Part shown: in pieces, positions 7,585 through 15,566 of the stretch
Numbering within the stretch: position 1 is the stretch's first letter
Layout of the letters: each line of letters starts with the position of its first letter
Origin: an uncultured Akkermansia sp.
Lineage (GTDB): Bacteria > Verrucomicrobiota > Verrucomicrobiia > Verrucomicrobiales > Akkermansiaceae
Reading direction: 5' to 3'
Assembly: GCA_947629715.1 (NCBI GenBank)
Contig: CANRET010000021.1
Coordinates: 1 to 34,164 of the forward strand
DNA: 34,164 nt
Translations under genes and position numbers: made by a program
The notes under the pieces: model-generated
Databases searched by the model: none
Told to the model about the DNA's origin: nothing
Seen by the model: only the letters and a program-made list of their open reading frames with translations

Positions 7585-8649
7585 ATGGAGCAACTCCCCA
7601 CACTTCTGGCATGCACGCAAGAACAGCTTGCTGCCATTCTCGCCGAGGCAGGCGAAACGAAAAGCTACCGCGTGACTCAGCTCGCCGAGTGGATCTGGAA
7701 GAAGGGAGCAACCAATTTCGAGCAGATGAGCAACCTGCCGCCGACATTGCGTCGCACGTTGACCGAACGCTACACACTGCGTCCGCTCGCGGTGACGGAG
7801 CGGCGGGTTTCCGTCGGTGGCACACGCAAGCTGCTCTGCCGTCTGCAGGATGGCGAACTGGTGGAAACGGTGATCATTCCCGCCGCACTCGGAGAAAACG
7901 GCTCGCAGAGTCAGCGACTCACGCTCTGCATATCATCCCAGGTGGGATGCTCCTTCGGTTGCAAATTCTGTGCGAGCGGGCTGCACGGATTGAAGCGCAG
8001 CCTGAGCGTCGGCGAAATCATCGGTCAAATTGCTGTGGCGCAGGATGAGGCGGACGATCGTGTGGACAACCTCGTGTTCATGGGCATGGGCGAACCATTG
8101 GACAATTTGGAAAACCTCCTTCCTGCCCTGCGACTCATCATCGATCCGCACGCCCTGGGCATCAGCCCGCGCCACATCACCATCTCAACCTCGGGAAACG
8201 TGCCGGGACTGAAGAAGCTGGCGCAGTGCGGGCTTCCGGTACGCCTGGCCGTTTCGTTGCACGGCGCTACGGACGAAGTGCGTTCGCGCATCATGCCGGT
8301 CAACAGGAAGTGGCCGCTCAGTGAACTGCTGTCGGCATTGGAAGAATGGCGGGCAGGGTCCAAGCACATGATCACGCTGGAGTATATCCTGATTGCCGGG
8401 GTGAATGATATGCTTCCTCAAGCCGACTTGTTGGCCGACATTGCCCGGCGTCTGCGCGCCAAAATCAACCTTATTCCCTGCAACCCCGTGCCGAACCTGG
8501 ATTGGCAGCGTCCCGCCGAGTCCGTCTGCCGGGCTTTCTGCCGGTCCTTGCTCGCTCACCATGTGCCCGTCACCATGCGCTACGAAAAAGGCGCGGACAT
8601 TGACGCCGCTTGCGGACAATTGCGACGGAGAACAATCGAGCGGCAATGA
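7585..8649 (+). CDS. rlmN: Dual-specificity 23S rRNA (A2503-C2)/tRNA (A37-C2) methyltransferase RlmN
   Basis: RlmN is a radical SAM enzyme that methylates C2 of A2503 in 23S rRNA and of A37 in some tRNAs. The 354-residue product has the cluster motif Cys122-x3-Cys126-x2-Cys129 (CSFGCKFCASG) and the MGMGEPLDN SAM-site stretch. ISTSGNVPGL, SLHGATDEVRSRIMPVN and EYILIAGVND follow. Cys343 near the C-terminus (DAACGQL) corresponds to the cysteine that carries the transferred methylene. Cfr, the resistance paralogue, shares the core but housekeeping context favours RlmN. It is last in the plus-strand run and ends 91 nt before the rplS terminator. Confidence 0.95.
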   Translation: MEQLPTLLACTQEQLAAILAEAGETKSYRVTQLAEWIWKKGATNFEQMSNLPPTLRRTLTERYTLRPLAVTERRVSVGGTRKLLCRLQDGELVETVIIPAALGENGSQSQRLTLCISSQVGCSFGCKFCASGLHGLKRSLSVGEIIGQIAVAQDEADDRVDNLVFMGMGEPLDNLENLLPALRLIIDPHALGISPRHITISTSGNVPGLKKLAQCGLPVRLAVSLHGATDEVRSRIMPVNRKWPLSELLSALEEWRAGSKHMITLEYILIAGVNDMLPQADLLADIARRLRAKINLIPCNPVPNLDWQRPAESVCRAFCRSLLAHHVPVTMRYEKGADIDAACGQLRRRTIERQ

Positions 8650-8740
8650 GCCGCGATTGCGGACCACGCGTGCGAGTGTGCAACGCAAAAAGCCGACGAA
8701 AAACGAAATTGCACAAATCAAACTGACTCAACGCCCTGCG

Positions 8741-8770
8741 AAAAAGGCAAAGCGCCGCAGCAACTTTGCC
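8741..8770 (-). terminator. Rho-independent terminator of rplS
   Basis: On the minus strand GGCAAAG (8770-8764) pairs perfectly with CTTTGCC (8752-8746) and is followed by five T (8745-8741). It lies 30 nt after the rplS stop codon. Confidence 0.8.
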
Positions 8771-8799
8771 GAATCCTATTCGCGAATCGCCGGTCAACT

Positions 8800-9144
8800 T
8801 CAGCGCGCGGTCTTGACCGTGACGGCTTCCTTGCCCACGCGATTGCGCAGGTAGTGGAGCTTGGCGCGACGGACTTTGCCGCGAGAGGCGACTTCAATCT
8901 TGGCAATGCGGGGAGAATGCAGAGGGAAAGAACGCTCCACGCCCTCGCCGTAGGAAATCTTGCGCACGGTGAACGCCTCGTTGACGCCGGCTCCCCGTTT
9001 GCCGATCACAATTCCCTGAAACACCTGCACACGCTCCTTGCCGCCTTCGATCACGCGGCAGTGCACCTTCACCGTGTCACCCACATTGAATGGCGTCACT
9101 TCGCTCTTGAGCTGCTCCTGACCGATTTTATCGAGAATGTTCAT
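8800..9144 (-). CDS. rplS: 50S ribosomal protein L19
   Basis: L19 sits at the interface of the large and small ribosomal subunits. The 114-residue sequence shows the whole family pattern: [32 protein letters not shown] in the first half, then [28 protein letters not shown] and RRAKLHYLR. Length is as expected (110-120). It is usually found with rimM and trmD; here it stands alone, convergent with rlmN, with its own promoter (9208-9236) and terminator (8741-8770). The leader of about 57 nt has no obvious structured element. Confidence 0.97.
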   Translation of the reverse strand: MNILDKIGQEQLKSEVTPFNVGDTVKVHCRVIEGGKERVQVFQGIVIGKRGAGVNEAFTVRKISYGEGVERSFPLHSPRIAKIEVASRGKVRRAKLHYLRNRVGKEAVTVKTAR

Positions 9145-9207
9145 CTTGGGTACTTGTTAAGAGATTCGAGCCGGGAAGCGACCTTCACTTCCTCCGAAAG
9201 GCGGGGT

Positions 9208-9236
9208 ATTTTATACGATTTTTTTTCACTTGGCAA
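9208..9236 (-). promoter_or_regulatory. Promoter of rplS
   Basis: On the minus strand TTGCCA (9236-9231), 17 nt rich in A, then TAAAAT (9213-9208). Predicted transcription start is about 57 nt before the rplS ATG. Confidence 0.65.
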
Positions 9237-9299
9237 TGCAAATTCGTTACATCAAGCGATTTTTTTATCGCGAAGGGAGCGCAACGGCGAAGAATTGAG

Positions 9300-9328
9300 T
9301 TGCAAGCCCGCAACACGCGTGGTAAAAC
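9300..9328 (+). promoter_or_regulatory. Promoter of the HIT-family gene
   Basis: TTGCAA (9300-9305), 17 nt, TAAAAC (9323-9328). Only 9 nt separate the -10 box from the ATG at 9338, so the mRNA would have a leader of about 3 nt. Confidence 0.5.
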
Positions 9329-9337
9329 AGGGACGCA

Positions 9338-9682
9338 ATGGAGAAGACTCTTTTTCAAAAGATCGCGGACAGGGAAATCCCCGCACAAATCGTCTATGAA
9401 GACGAACTGTGCGTGGCGTTTCGCGACATCTCGCCGGCTGCTCCGGTGCATGTACTGCTGGTGCCGCGCAAGCCCATACCGAGTCTAGCAGCGGTGGAAG
9501 AGGAAGACGCCCCGCTGCTGGCGCACCTGATGCTCAAGGCACGGGACATTGCGCGGGCGGAGGGCATTGCCGAGGGAGGATTCCGCACGGTGCTCAACAC
9601 CGGAGCAGACGGCGGGCAAACCGTACCGCACCTGCATATCCACATCATCGGCGGACGCAGCATGCAGTGGCCCCCGGGCTAG
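9338..9682 (+). CDS. HIT-family (HinT-like) nucleotide hydrolase
   Basis: HinT-type proteins are dimeric purine nucleoside phosphoramidases that hydrolyse AMP-lysine and similar compounds. The 114-residue protein has the full pattern: FQKIADREIPAQIVYEDE at the start, RDISPAAPVHVLLVPRKPIPSL, and the catalytic histidine triad His98-x-His100-x-His102 (PHLHIHIIGGR). The C-terminal tryptophan segment (MQWPPG) is also typical of HinT. It is soluble with no signal peptide. It has its own promoter and lies 72 nt before the GH31 gene, which may be partly read from it. Confidence 0.93.
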   Translation: MEKTLFQKIADREIPAQIVYEDELCVAFRDISPAAPVHVLLVPRKPIPSLAAVEEEDAPLLAHLMLKARDIARAEGIAEGGFRTVLNTGADGGQTVPHLHIHIIGGRSMQWPPG

Positions 9683-9740
9683 GAGGTTTGCGGATTTCGA
9701 TTTGCAACTTGAGCGCGCCGGGAATGCGAGGAGGGGAAGC

Positions 9741-9758
9741 ATGGCGACTCGGGAATGA
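9741..9758 (+). promoter_or_regulatory. Possible five-codon leader ORF overlapping the GH31 start
   Basis: ATG at 9741 with a good ribosome site (GAGGAGGGGAAGC) opens a five-codon frame, M-A-T-R-E, whose TGA (9756-9758) overlaps the GH31 ATG (9755-9757) as ATGA. The strongest Shine-Dalgarno sequence in the area thus serves the mini-ORF, and GH31 could be translated by re-initiation. Alternatively the site simply acts at longer distance on 9755. Confidence 0.3.
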
Positions 9759-12103
9759 AGTTGACGTACGAGTGGATTGATGAGAGAACGCTGGAGCTGG
9801 AGCTGCCGGCGGCGCGGCTGCGTCTTTCTTTTCCGGAGGAAGGGATGGTGCGCTGTCGGTATGTGACGGGAGTGGTGTTCGAGAATATACCGAGCTACGG
9901 AGTGAGCCCAGAGTATCGACCGAGCAAGGTCGAGATCACGGAGAGCGAACGGGAGGACGCCTTTGAACTGCGAACGACGAGACTGACAATCCGAATACGC
10001 AAAGCGGACGGCGGATTGGAGTTTTACGAAAATGCAAGCGGCAGACTGCTGTGCGCGGATGCGGAAGGCGTGGGACACCGAACGCAGGAAAGGACGGGCG
10101 ATGAGTTGGTGTGGGCGCTCAAGCAGATGCCGGAAAAGGCGCATTTTTACGGACTGGGAGACAAGCCCTGCGCACTGAATCTGCGCGGCATGAGATTTGA
10201 AATGTGGGGGGCGGATCACTACAAGTTCACCCCGGAAAGCGACCCGCTTTACAAGAACATCCCGTTCTTTCTCTGCCTCAACCAGGGCACGCAATACGGC
10301 ATCTTTTTCGACAACACGATGCGCTCCTATTTCGACTTCGGCAAGGAGCGCGATGATCGTTTGCTCTTCGGCGCCGACGGCGGGGTAATGGATTACTACT
10401 TCATCTGCGGAGAAAATGCACTGGGCACGGTGCAGATGTACACGCGTCTCACGGGACTGGCGCCAATGCCGCCGCTCTGGGCGCTCGGCTACCACCAGAG
10501 CAAGTGGAGCTACTACCCCGAGGAGAATGTGAACGAGGTGGCCCGCGAACTGCGAACCCGGCGCATCCCCTGCGACGCCATCCACCTGGACATCCACCAC
10601 ATGAAGCGCTACCAGAGCCTCACCTGGGACCGCGAACGCTTCCCCGACCCTCCCGGCATGATCCGCCGCCTTGGCGAACAGGGCTTCAAGACGGTCACCA
10701 TCGTGGACCCCGGCATCAAGATCAACCCCGACAACTATGTGTGGCGCAGCGGGTTCGAGCGAAACGTCTTTTGTCGGCGGCACGATGGCGCTCTGTTGGA
10801 AGCGGAAGTGTGGCCGGGATTGTGCACCTTCCCGGACTTCACGAACCCGACCACGCGCACCTGGTGGGCGGACCTGTTTCACCGGGAAGTGGGCGAATAC
10901 GGCGTGCGCGGAATATGGACGGATATGAACGAGCCTGTGATCTTCCCGGACAAAACGTTCCCGGACGACACCAGGCATGCGTACGACGGCTTTGCCTGCT
11001 CGCATTTGAAAGCGCACAACATCTACGGACAATGCATGGCCCAGGCAACGCGCTTGGGAATGGAGAAGAGCGCGCCGGAGAGGAGGCCTTTTGTGCTGTC
11101 GCGCTCGGGCTTTGCTGGTTTGCAACGCTGGGCGGCCACCTGGACGGGCGACAACTGTTCCGACTGGGAAAATCTGAAGATGGCCAACCTCATGATTCAG
11201 CGTCTCTCCGCCAGCGGCGTCTCTTTCTGCGGGGCGGACACCGGCGGCTTTCTGGGACGTCCCACCCCGGAACTTTTCCGCCGTTGGATGCAGATGGCAG
11301 CTTTTCACGTCTTTTTCCGCAACCACAACAATGGCGAGTTCGGGGGACAAGAACCCTGGCGCTTCGATCAAAAAACGGAGGACATCGTACGCCTCGCCAT
11401 CGAGGAAAGATACCGTCTGCTGCCCTACCTCTACACGTGCTTCTACCGCTACTCGACCGTCGGTCTCCCCATCATCCGCTCACTCGCCCTCATGTACCCG
11501 GAAAACACGGACACTTACTGGAGGAGCAGTGAGTTTTTCCTGGGAGATGATCTCTACATCGCGCCGGTGCATCACCCGGGGCAGACGGAACGCAGTCTTT
11601 ACCTGCCGCCCGGCGCGTGGTTCTCGTTGTGGGACGATTCCCCGGCCCCGGCAGCAGATGCCGAGGCCATGGCTTCTGCTCCGGAGGAACGCATCCCCGT
11701 TTTTGTGCGCAGCGGTAAGGTGATTCCGCGCTGGCCGGTGCAGCAATATGTGGGGGAAATGAGCTGCCCGCCGTGCTTTCTGGAACTCTGGCACGCGCCC
11801 GGACTCAACGAACAGAGCTTGCTCTACGAGGATGACGGCGACGGTTCGGCGTATCGCTACGGAGCGTACCTTCTCCACACCTTCGTATGCCGCACGGAGC
11901 AACATGCCCTGACGCTCACCCACCGCCGAACCGGACAGTACAGACCTCAACGCTCGACATTCGGCCTGCGCATCCACGTTCTGCCGTCCGATGCGCAACC
12001 CCGGCTCGTCGTGGACGGCGAAAGCGTGCCTGCAGAGCTGAACGAAGGTGTATTGTGCGCTGATATTCCCACCGATTTTCGCGAAATTTCACTGAGCCTA
12101 TGA
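9755..12103 (+). CDS. Glycoside hydrolase family 31 (alpha-glucosidase type)
   Basis: GH31 enzymes are retaining exo-glycosidases, mostly alpha-glucosidases or alpha-xylosidases. The 782-residue protein begins with the N-terminal beta-sandwich (about 1-225). The (beta/alpha)8 barrel then carries the nucleophile Asp390 in WTDMNEP and the acid/base Asp466 in WTGDN. Further blocks are SFCGADTGGFLG (near 490), AAFHVFFRNHN and the C-terminal sheet domains. No signal peptide is visible, so it probably works in the cytoplasm on imported oligosaccharides. Its stop overlaps the start of the histidine kinase (ATGA). Substrate specificity cannot be fixed from sequence; starch-like or host glycan alpha-linked glucose is the first guess. 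Confidence 0.93.
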   Translation: MKLTYEWIDERTLELELPAARLRLSFPEEGMVRCRYVTGVVFENIPSYGVSPEYRPSKVEITESEREDAFELRTTRLTIRIRKADGGLEFYENASGRLLCADAEGVGHRTQERTGDELVWALKQMPEKAHFYGLGDKPCALNLRGMRFEMWGADHYKFTPESDPLYKNIPFFLCLNQGTQYGIFFDNTMRSYFDFGKERDDRLLFGADGGVMDYYFICGENALGTVQMYTRLTGLAPMPPLWALGYHQSKWSYYPEENVNEVARELRTRRIPCDAIHLDIHHMKRYQSLTWDRERFPDPPGMIRRLGEQGFKTVTIVDPGIKINPDNYVWRSGFERNVFCRRHDGALLEAEVWPGLCTFPDFTNPTTRTWWADLFHREVGEYGVRGIWTDMNEPVIFPDKTFPDDTRHAYDGFACSHLKAHNIYGQCMAQATRLGMEKSAPERRPFVLSRSGFAGLQRWAATWTGDNCSDWENLKMANLMIQRLSASGVSFCGADTGGFLGRPTPELFRRWMQMAAFHVFFRNHNNGEFGGQEPWRFDQKTEDIVRLAIEERYRLLPYLYTCFYRYSTVGLPIIRSLALMYPENTDTYWRSSEFFLGDDLYIAPVHHPGQTERSLYLPPGAWFSLWDDSPAPAADAEAMASAPEERIPVFVRSGKVIPRWPVQQYVGEMSCPPCFLELWHAPGLNEQSLLYEDDGDGSAYRYGAYLLHTFVCRTEQHALTLTHRRTGQYRPQRSTFGLRIHVLPSDAQPRLVVDGESVPAELNEGVLCADIPTDFREISLSL

Positions 12104-13236
12104 AACGCGACACCATTGAAAAAATCGCCACGCGACTCGATAACCTGGGAGCTGCCGACGTGAGACGGCTTTTCATGCGCCTTGCCGCAGAGAAGGGTCT
12201 GTTGCAGGAAGTGTTTGACGCATTGCGCGACGGGCTCATTCTGTTCGCCGCCGACGGCACGGCACGCTTCGCCAACAAAGCCGCCTGCAGCATCTACAAC
12301 CGTCCGATGCGCGAGCTGCTGCGCGAACCTTTCGAGCGACTGGCAAGCGGCACGTGCACGTGGGAGGAGCTGCAAAGCAGTAAGGTTGCCATCGTGCGCG
12401 ACGTCCACGTGAACTACCCCGCCAGCAAACACTACAACTTCTTCATCTCCCCGCTTGCGGGAGCGCAGGAATACCTGCTTCTCGTGCGGGACGACACGGA
12501 AGCTCAGGAACGCCGGGAGGAAAATGCGGAGGCGGATCAGTTCAACCTGCTCACGTTCCTGACTTCAGCCGTAGCGCATGAAATCGGCAACCCGCTCAAC
12601 TCGCTCGGTCTTACCCTGCAGCTCATGAAACGCAAGCTTGAGAAGATGGATGCCAGGAGCCGCCGCACGCTCGGCGAGTTAGTGGACGGCTCATTGCAGG
12701 AAACGCAACGCCTGGATGCCATGCTGCATCAATTTTTGGAATCCATGCGACCGACCACGCCGGTGCGCAGCAAGGTGCAGGTGAATGACGTCATTATCCG
12801 CGTGCTGCGCGCCCTGGCGCCGGAAATTGCGGAACGCGGGGCCGCCATACAAAGCGAACTCCCGGAGAACTTGCCGGAAATCAGCGCCGATGCCGACCAA
12901 CTTTTTCGCGCGTTCTACAACCTCATCCGTAACGCGCTCCAGTCTCTTCCCGGTTCGCAGGGAGGCATTTCCATCCGCTCGTCGTTCAATGATTCCGACA
13001 TCGGCGTGATTATTGGCGACAACGGTTCGGGCATTTCGCACGAGGTCATGGGCAGCATGTACGAGCCGTTCCGGACCACCAGAAAAAAAGGACATGGACT
13101 GGGGCTGCTCATCGTACGCCACATCATTCGCGAGCACGGCGGCACACTCAGCCTCACCTCACGCGAGGGCCTCGGCGCCACCGTCACCATCACCCTGCCC
13201 CGCGCTGACCGCATCGTGCGCCTGCTGCCCTCCTGA
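12100..13236 (+). CDS. PAS-domain sensor histidine kinase (NtrB-like), no membrane segment
   Basis: The 378-residue protein has an N-terminal PAS-like sensor region (about 30-135: VFDALRDGLILFAADGTARFAN). The phospho-acceptor helix holds His160 in SAVAHEIGNPLNSLG. The ATP-binding domain has NLIRNALQS (N box), IGDNGSGIS (G1), FRTTRKKGHGLGLLIV (F/G2) and GLGATVTITLP at the end. No transmembrane helix is present, so the signal is cytoplasmic. Overlap of 4 nt with the GH31 gene suggests one transcript. No response regulator gene is next to it; downstream is a convergent gene. It therefore looks like an orphan kinase. Signal and partner are unknown. Confidence 0.9.
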   Translation: MKRDTIEKIATRLDNLGAADVRRLFMRLAAEKGLLQEVFDALRDGLILFAADGTARFANKAACSIYNRPMRELLREPFERLASGTCTWEELQSSKVAIVRDVHVNYPASKHYNFFISPLAGAQEYLLLVRDDTEAQERREENAEADQFNLLTFLTSAVAHEIGNPLNSLGLTLQLMKRKLEKMDARSRRTLGELVDGSLQETQRLDAMLHQFLESMRPTTPVRSKVQVNDVIIRVLRALAPEIAERGAAIQSELPENLPEISADADQLFRAFYNLIRNALQSLPGSQGGISIRSSFNDSDIGVIIGDNGSGISHEVMGSMYEPFRTTRKKGHGLGLLIVRHIIREHGGTLSLTSREGLGATVTITLPRADRIVRLLPS

Positions 13237-13296
13237 TTGACCGGGACGTGCGGAACAACCGACCTGCTGCCGCCGGGGAAATCGTCCATCGCGCGC

Positions 13297-15249
13297 TCAC
13301 TTCCGCACGACATCCATCGTGACGCGCAGCATGCCGTCCTGTACGACGGCTTCCCCTCGGATGCGTCCGGAGGGCTTGCAGCTTTCATTCTCGGATTTCC
13401 CGGCCAGGAGAAGCAGCTCGTCCATATTCAACTCAAAACAAGCGCCGCAGAAGGGGCGTCCGTCGCCATCGTCTTTACTCAGAGCATCGGCCAGAACGGA
13501 ATCTCCGGCGAGGGTCATCTTGCTCTCGCCGAGTATCATCTGGGGCTGGTACGCGCCGTTTGCCACCGGAAAAGCAAGCGTGCAGCGCATTGCCCCATCC
13601 GGCAGCGGCTGAGTGTACACGGGCAGGTGATCCAGCAGACTCGGCGGCATGGCCATGGCGCCGGCAATGGATTTGAGATGACGAATCAAGTCATTCCACC
13701 CCGCGATGACAGCGTCGTGATCCGTCACGGTGAGGCGAAGTCCTCCGCCTACCTTTTTCTCCCCGCTGCGAGTGATGACGAGAGTCATGGGATAGGAGAG
13801 ACTGCGGTTGATCTTGGCCAAGTTCTCCCATACGCCGAGAATTTGCGGTCGGAATTGCTGCACGAGCATCATTCCCATGCTCGCCCGATCCTTGAGTTCC
13901 TCATTCAATGTCAAATAAACGCCGGAAATAATGTCGAGAAGGGCGTCCGGAACTCCGCTGCAATCCGGCTGATTCGGATTGACAAAACCGGTCGTTTCCA
14001 GATAGACGGCGCTGCCCGCAGCCAGGAATTGACGCATGATTTTTCCCTGAACAAAAGAAGCTCCGCAAGCATCTGTCCGAAAATCAACGCCGAGGTCCTC
14101 GCCCTGACCATTCGGACGCTCTTCTGTACTGCGACCCCATATTTGAAGCGTCATGGGGCGTCTGGGTTGGGGGAACTGCCGCGTGACGGCACGCAGGGTT
14201 TCCCCCCCCCTGGAAGCTGCCTCGAATGCACGGGCGTCCGCAGGAGCGCTTCCTGCCAGGTCGGAAAATAATTTTTTCATCGATTCAAGCACGCTGAACG
14301 TAGAATTCGACTCCCATGCGCAAGCTTGCAGTGCGGCGGAACACCACACGGTCAGCTTCGCTGTTTCGGCGTGCTCATCCATGCCGTTGAGTTCCGGCGC
14401 AACCAGTAAAGAGCCGTCGTCACCAGACGGCCATGCGACATCCTCTCGGTCAAAAGCCAGCATGATACGCAGCGCGGCAGACTCCTGACGCGTCATCACG
14501 CAGAGCTTATGCTTCGCCAATTCAGCAAGCAGCTCCCGGCGATCGTCCGCAGATAACCCCAAGTCCTCCGCCAAGCCGCCCGCCAAACGATCCAGCGAAA
14601 TTGACAGCACGGAGTTCTCCTTCACTTGCACGGCTTCACCTCCCTCAGGGGCGAGCGCAGCCAGACTTCGACAGACCTGTTCCCCAAACTGGCGAAACGT
14701 CTCTTCCTGGCCTTTCGCTGCCGTGAACACCGCGTAAAGGGGCGCCGCATTCAAGCTGTTCAGCTGCTCCTTGAGTTTCCTCACCTGCGCCTCGCAAGTT
14801 TCCTGCAGACTCGCCATCGCCGCACTTTGCAACGCTCCGGATCCGTGGTGAGCAACATACTGCTTCAGATGATTCGTCACCGCCAGTTCCTGCAAGCAAT
14901 TCTGCACTGCCAACGCAGCCCGACACGCCTGCTCACCTCCCTTTCCCAGACTGACCGCCGCGCTGCTGACGCTCCGTGCAACATCGTCGGCAGACAAATC
15001 CAAATGCAATTCTCTGGCCGCCGCCACCGCCATCATGGATGCGTACTCTTTTCCCGCCGCCGCCACGCCATCCGTTTCTTTCGGGATGCAGCGCAGCGCG
15101 GGAATGCTCGTCGCCCGAGCTTTCTGGACAACGCTCGCAGTCTCCTTCCCGGAGAGCAACCCCGCAACCGAAAAATCAGCCCGCGCGGACTGCGTCGCCA
15201 CCACGCCGAGCAATGCCGTCCACATCGCGATATATTGTGCTTTCTTCAT
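13297..15249 (-). CDS. Large secreted protein of unknown function
   Basis: I do not recognise this 650-residue protein. It starts with a clear signal peptide (MKKAQYIAMWTALLGVVATQSARA, cleaved after about residue 24) and has no further membrane segment, so it should be periplasmic or surface exposed. About ten cysteines are spread through it, enough for several disulfides. Helical segments rich in Ala, Leu, Gln and Glu dominate the first 250 residues. Later parts look like beta strands (for example MTLVITRSGEKKVGGGLRLTV and RCTLAFPVANGAY). No catalytic motif is seen. The promoter at 15256-15284 sits 6 nt from its ATG. It may be a lineage-specific protein. Confidence 0.75.
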   Translation of the reverse strand: MKKAQYIAMWTALLGVVATQSARADFSVAGLLSGKETASVVQKARATSIPALRCIPKETDGVAAAGKEYASMMAVAAARELHLDLSADDVARSVSSAAVSLGKGGEQACRAALAVQNCLQELAVTNHLKQYVAHHGSGALQSAAMASLQETCEAQVRKLKEQLNSLNAAPLYAVFTAAKGQEETFRQFGEQVCRSLAALAPEGGEAVQVKENSVLSISLDRLAGGLAEDLGLSADDRRELLAELAKHKLCVMTRQESAALRIMLAFDREDVAWPSGDDGSLLVAPELNGMDEHAETAKLTVWCSAALQACAWESNSTFSVLESMKKLFSDLAGSAPADARAFEAASRGGETLRAVTRQFPQPRRPMTLQIWGRSTEERPNGQGEDLGVDFRTDACGASFVQGKIMRQFLAAGSAVYLETTGFVNPNQPDCSGVPDALLDIISGVYLTLNEELKDRASMGMMLVQQFRPQILGVWENLAKINRSLSYPMTLVITRSGEKKVGGGLRLTVTDHDAVIAGWNDLIRHLKSIAGAMAMPPSLLDHLPVYTQPLPDGAMRCTLAFPVANGAYQPQMILGESKMTLAGDSVLADALSKDDGDGRPFCGACFELNMDELLLLAGKSENESCKPSGRIRGEAVVQDGMLRVTMDVVRK

Positions 15250-15255
15250 GTCTGC

Positions 15256-15284
15256 ATTTTAACTGTCTCTCGCACGCGTGTAAA
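15256..15284 (-). promoter_or_regulatory. Promoter of the 650-residue secreted protein, leaderless arrangement
   Basis: On the minus strand TTTACA (15284-15279), 17 nt, TAAAAT (15261-15256), then exactly 6 nt to the ATG at 15249. Transcription should begin on or beside the A of the start codon, leaving no room for a Shine-Dalgarno sequence. Confidence 0.6.
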
Positions 15285-15318
15285 GAAGTTTTGCCGGATG
15301 TTCCCTCAGAAAATGCGC

Positions 15319-15347
15319 TTGACTTTCTGCGGAGACTATGCTACATA
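15319..15347 (+). promoter_or_regulatory. Candidate promoter of tRNA-Gln
   Basis: TTGACT (15319-15324), 17 nt, TACATA (15342-15347), about 27 nt before the tRNA 5' end. The -10 match is moderate. Confidence 0.45.
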
Positions 15348-15373
15348 CTCCCCGCTCTCTGCAGGGCATGGGC

Positions 15374-15444
15374 GGTCTCGTGGTGTAATGGTAGCACAAG
15401 GGATTTTGGTTCCCTTAGTCTTGGTTCGAACCCAGGCGAGACTA
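15374..15444 (+). tRNA. tRNA-Gln (anticodon TTG)
   Basis: A full cloverleaf can be drawn. The acceptor stem is GGTCTCG (15374-15380) with CGAGACT (15437-15443), and the D arm is GTGT/GCAC. The anticodon stem is AGGGA/TCCCT with loop TTTTGGT, giving anticodon TTG. The T arm is CTTGG/CCAGG with loop TTCGAAC, and the discriminator is A at 15444. The first pair would be G-U. CCA is not encoded. The 122 nt to the next gene hold hairpins (TTCGGA/TCCGAA near 15455-15475; GGGGTA/TACCCC at 15524-15541) but no clear terminator. Confidence 0.93.
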
Positions 15445-15566
15445 AGCTCCTCGTTTACTTCGGAGCAACAGTCCGAAATTATTTTGTGGAAAACAGGGAA
15501 AGATTGCGTCCATATGCTTGAAGGGGTAAGGAGCTACCCCGTAAACCAAGAAAGGAGACAAAAATC

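Noticed and set aside
9485-11371. Very long minus-strand open frame opposite the HIT and GH31 genes
   Set aside because: It is antisense to two well-supported genes with catalytic motifs, has no family pattern and arises from GC-rich codon use.
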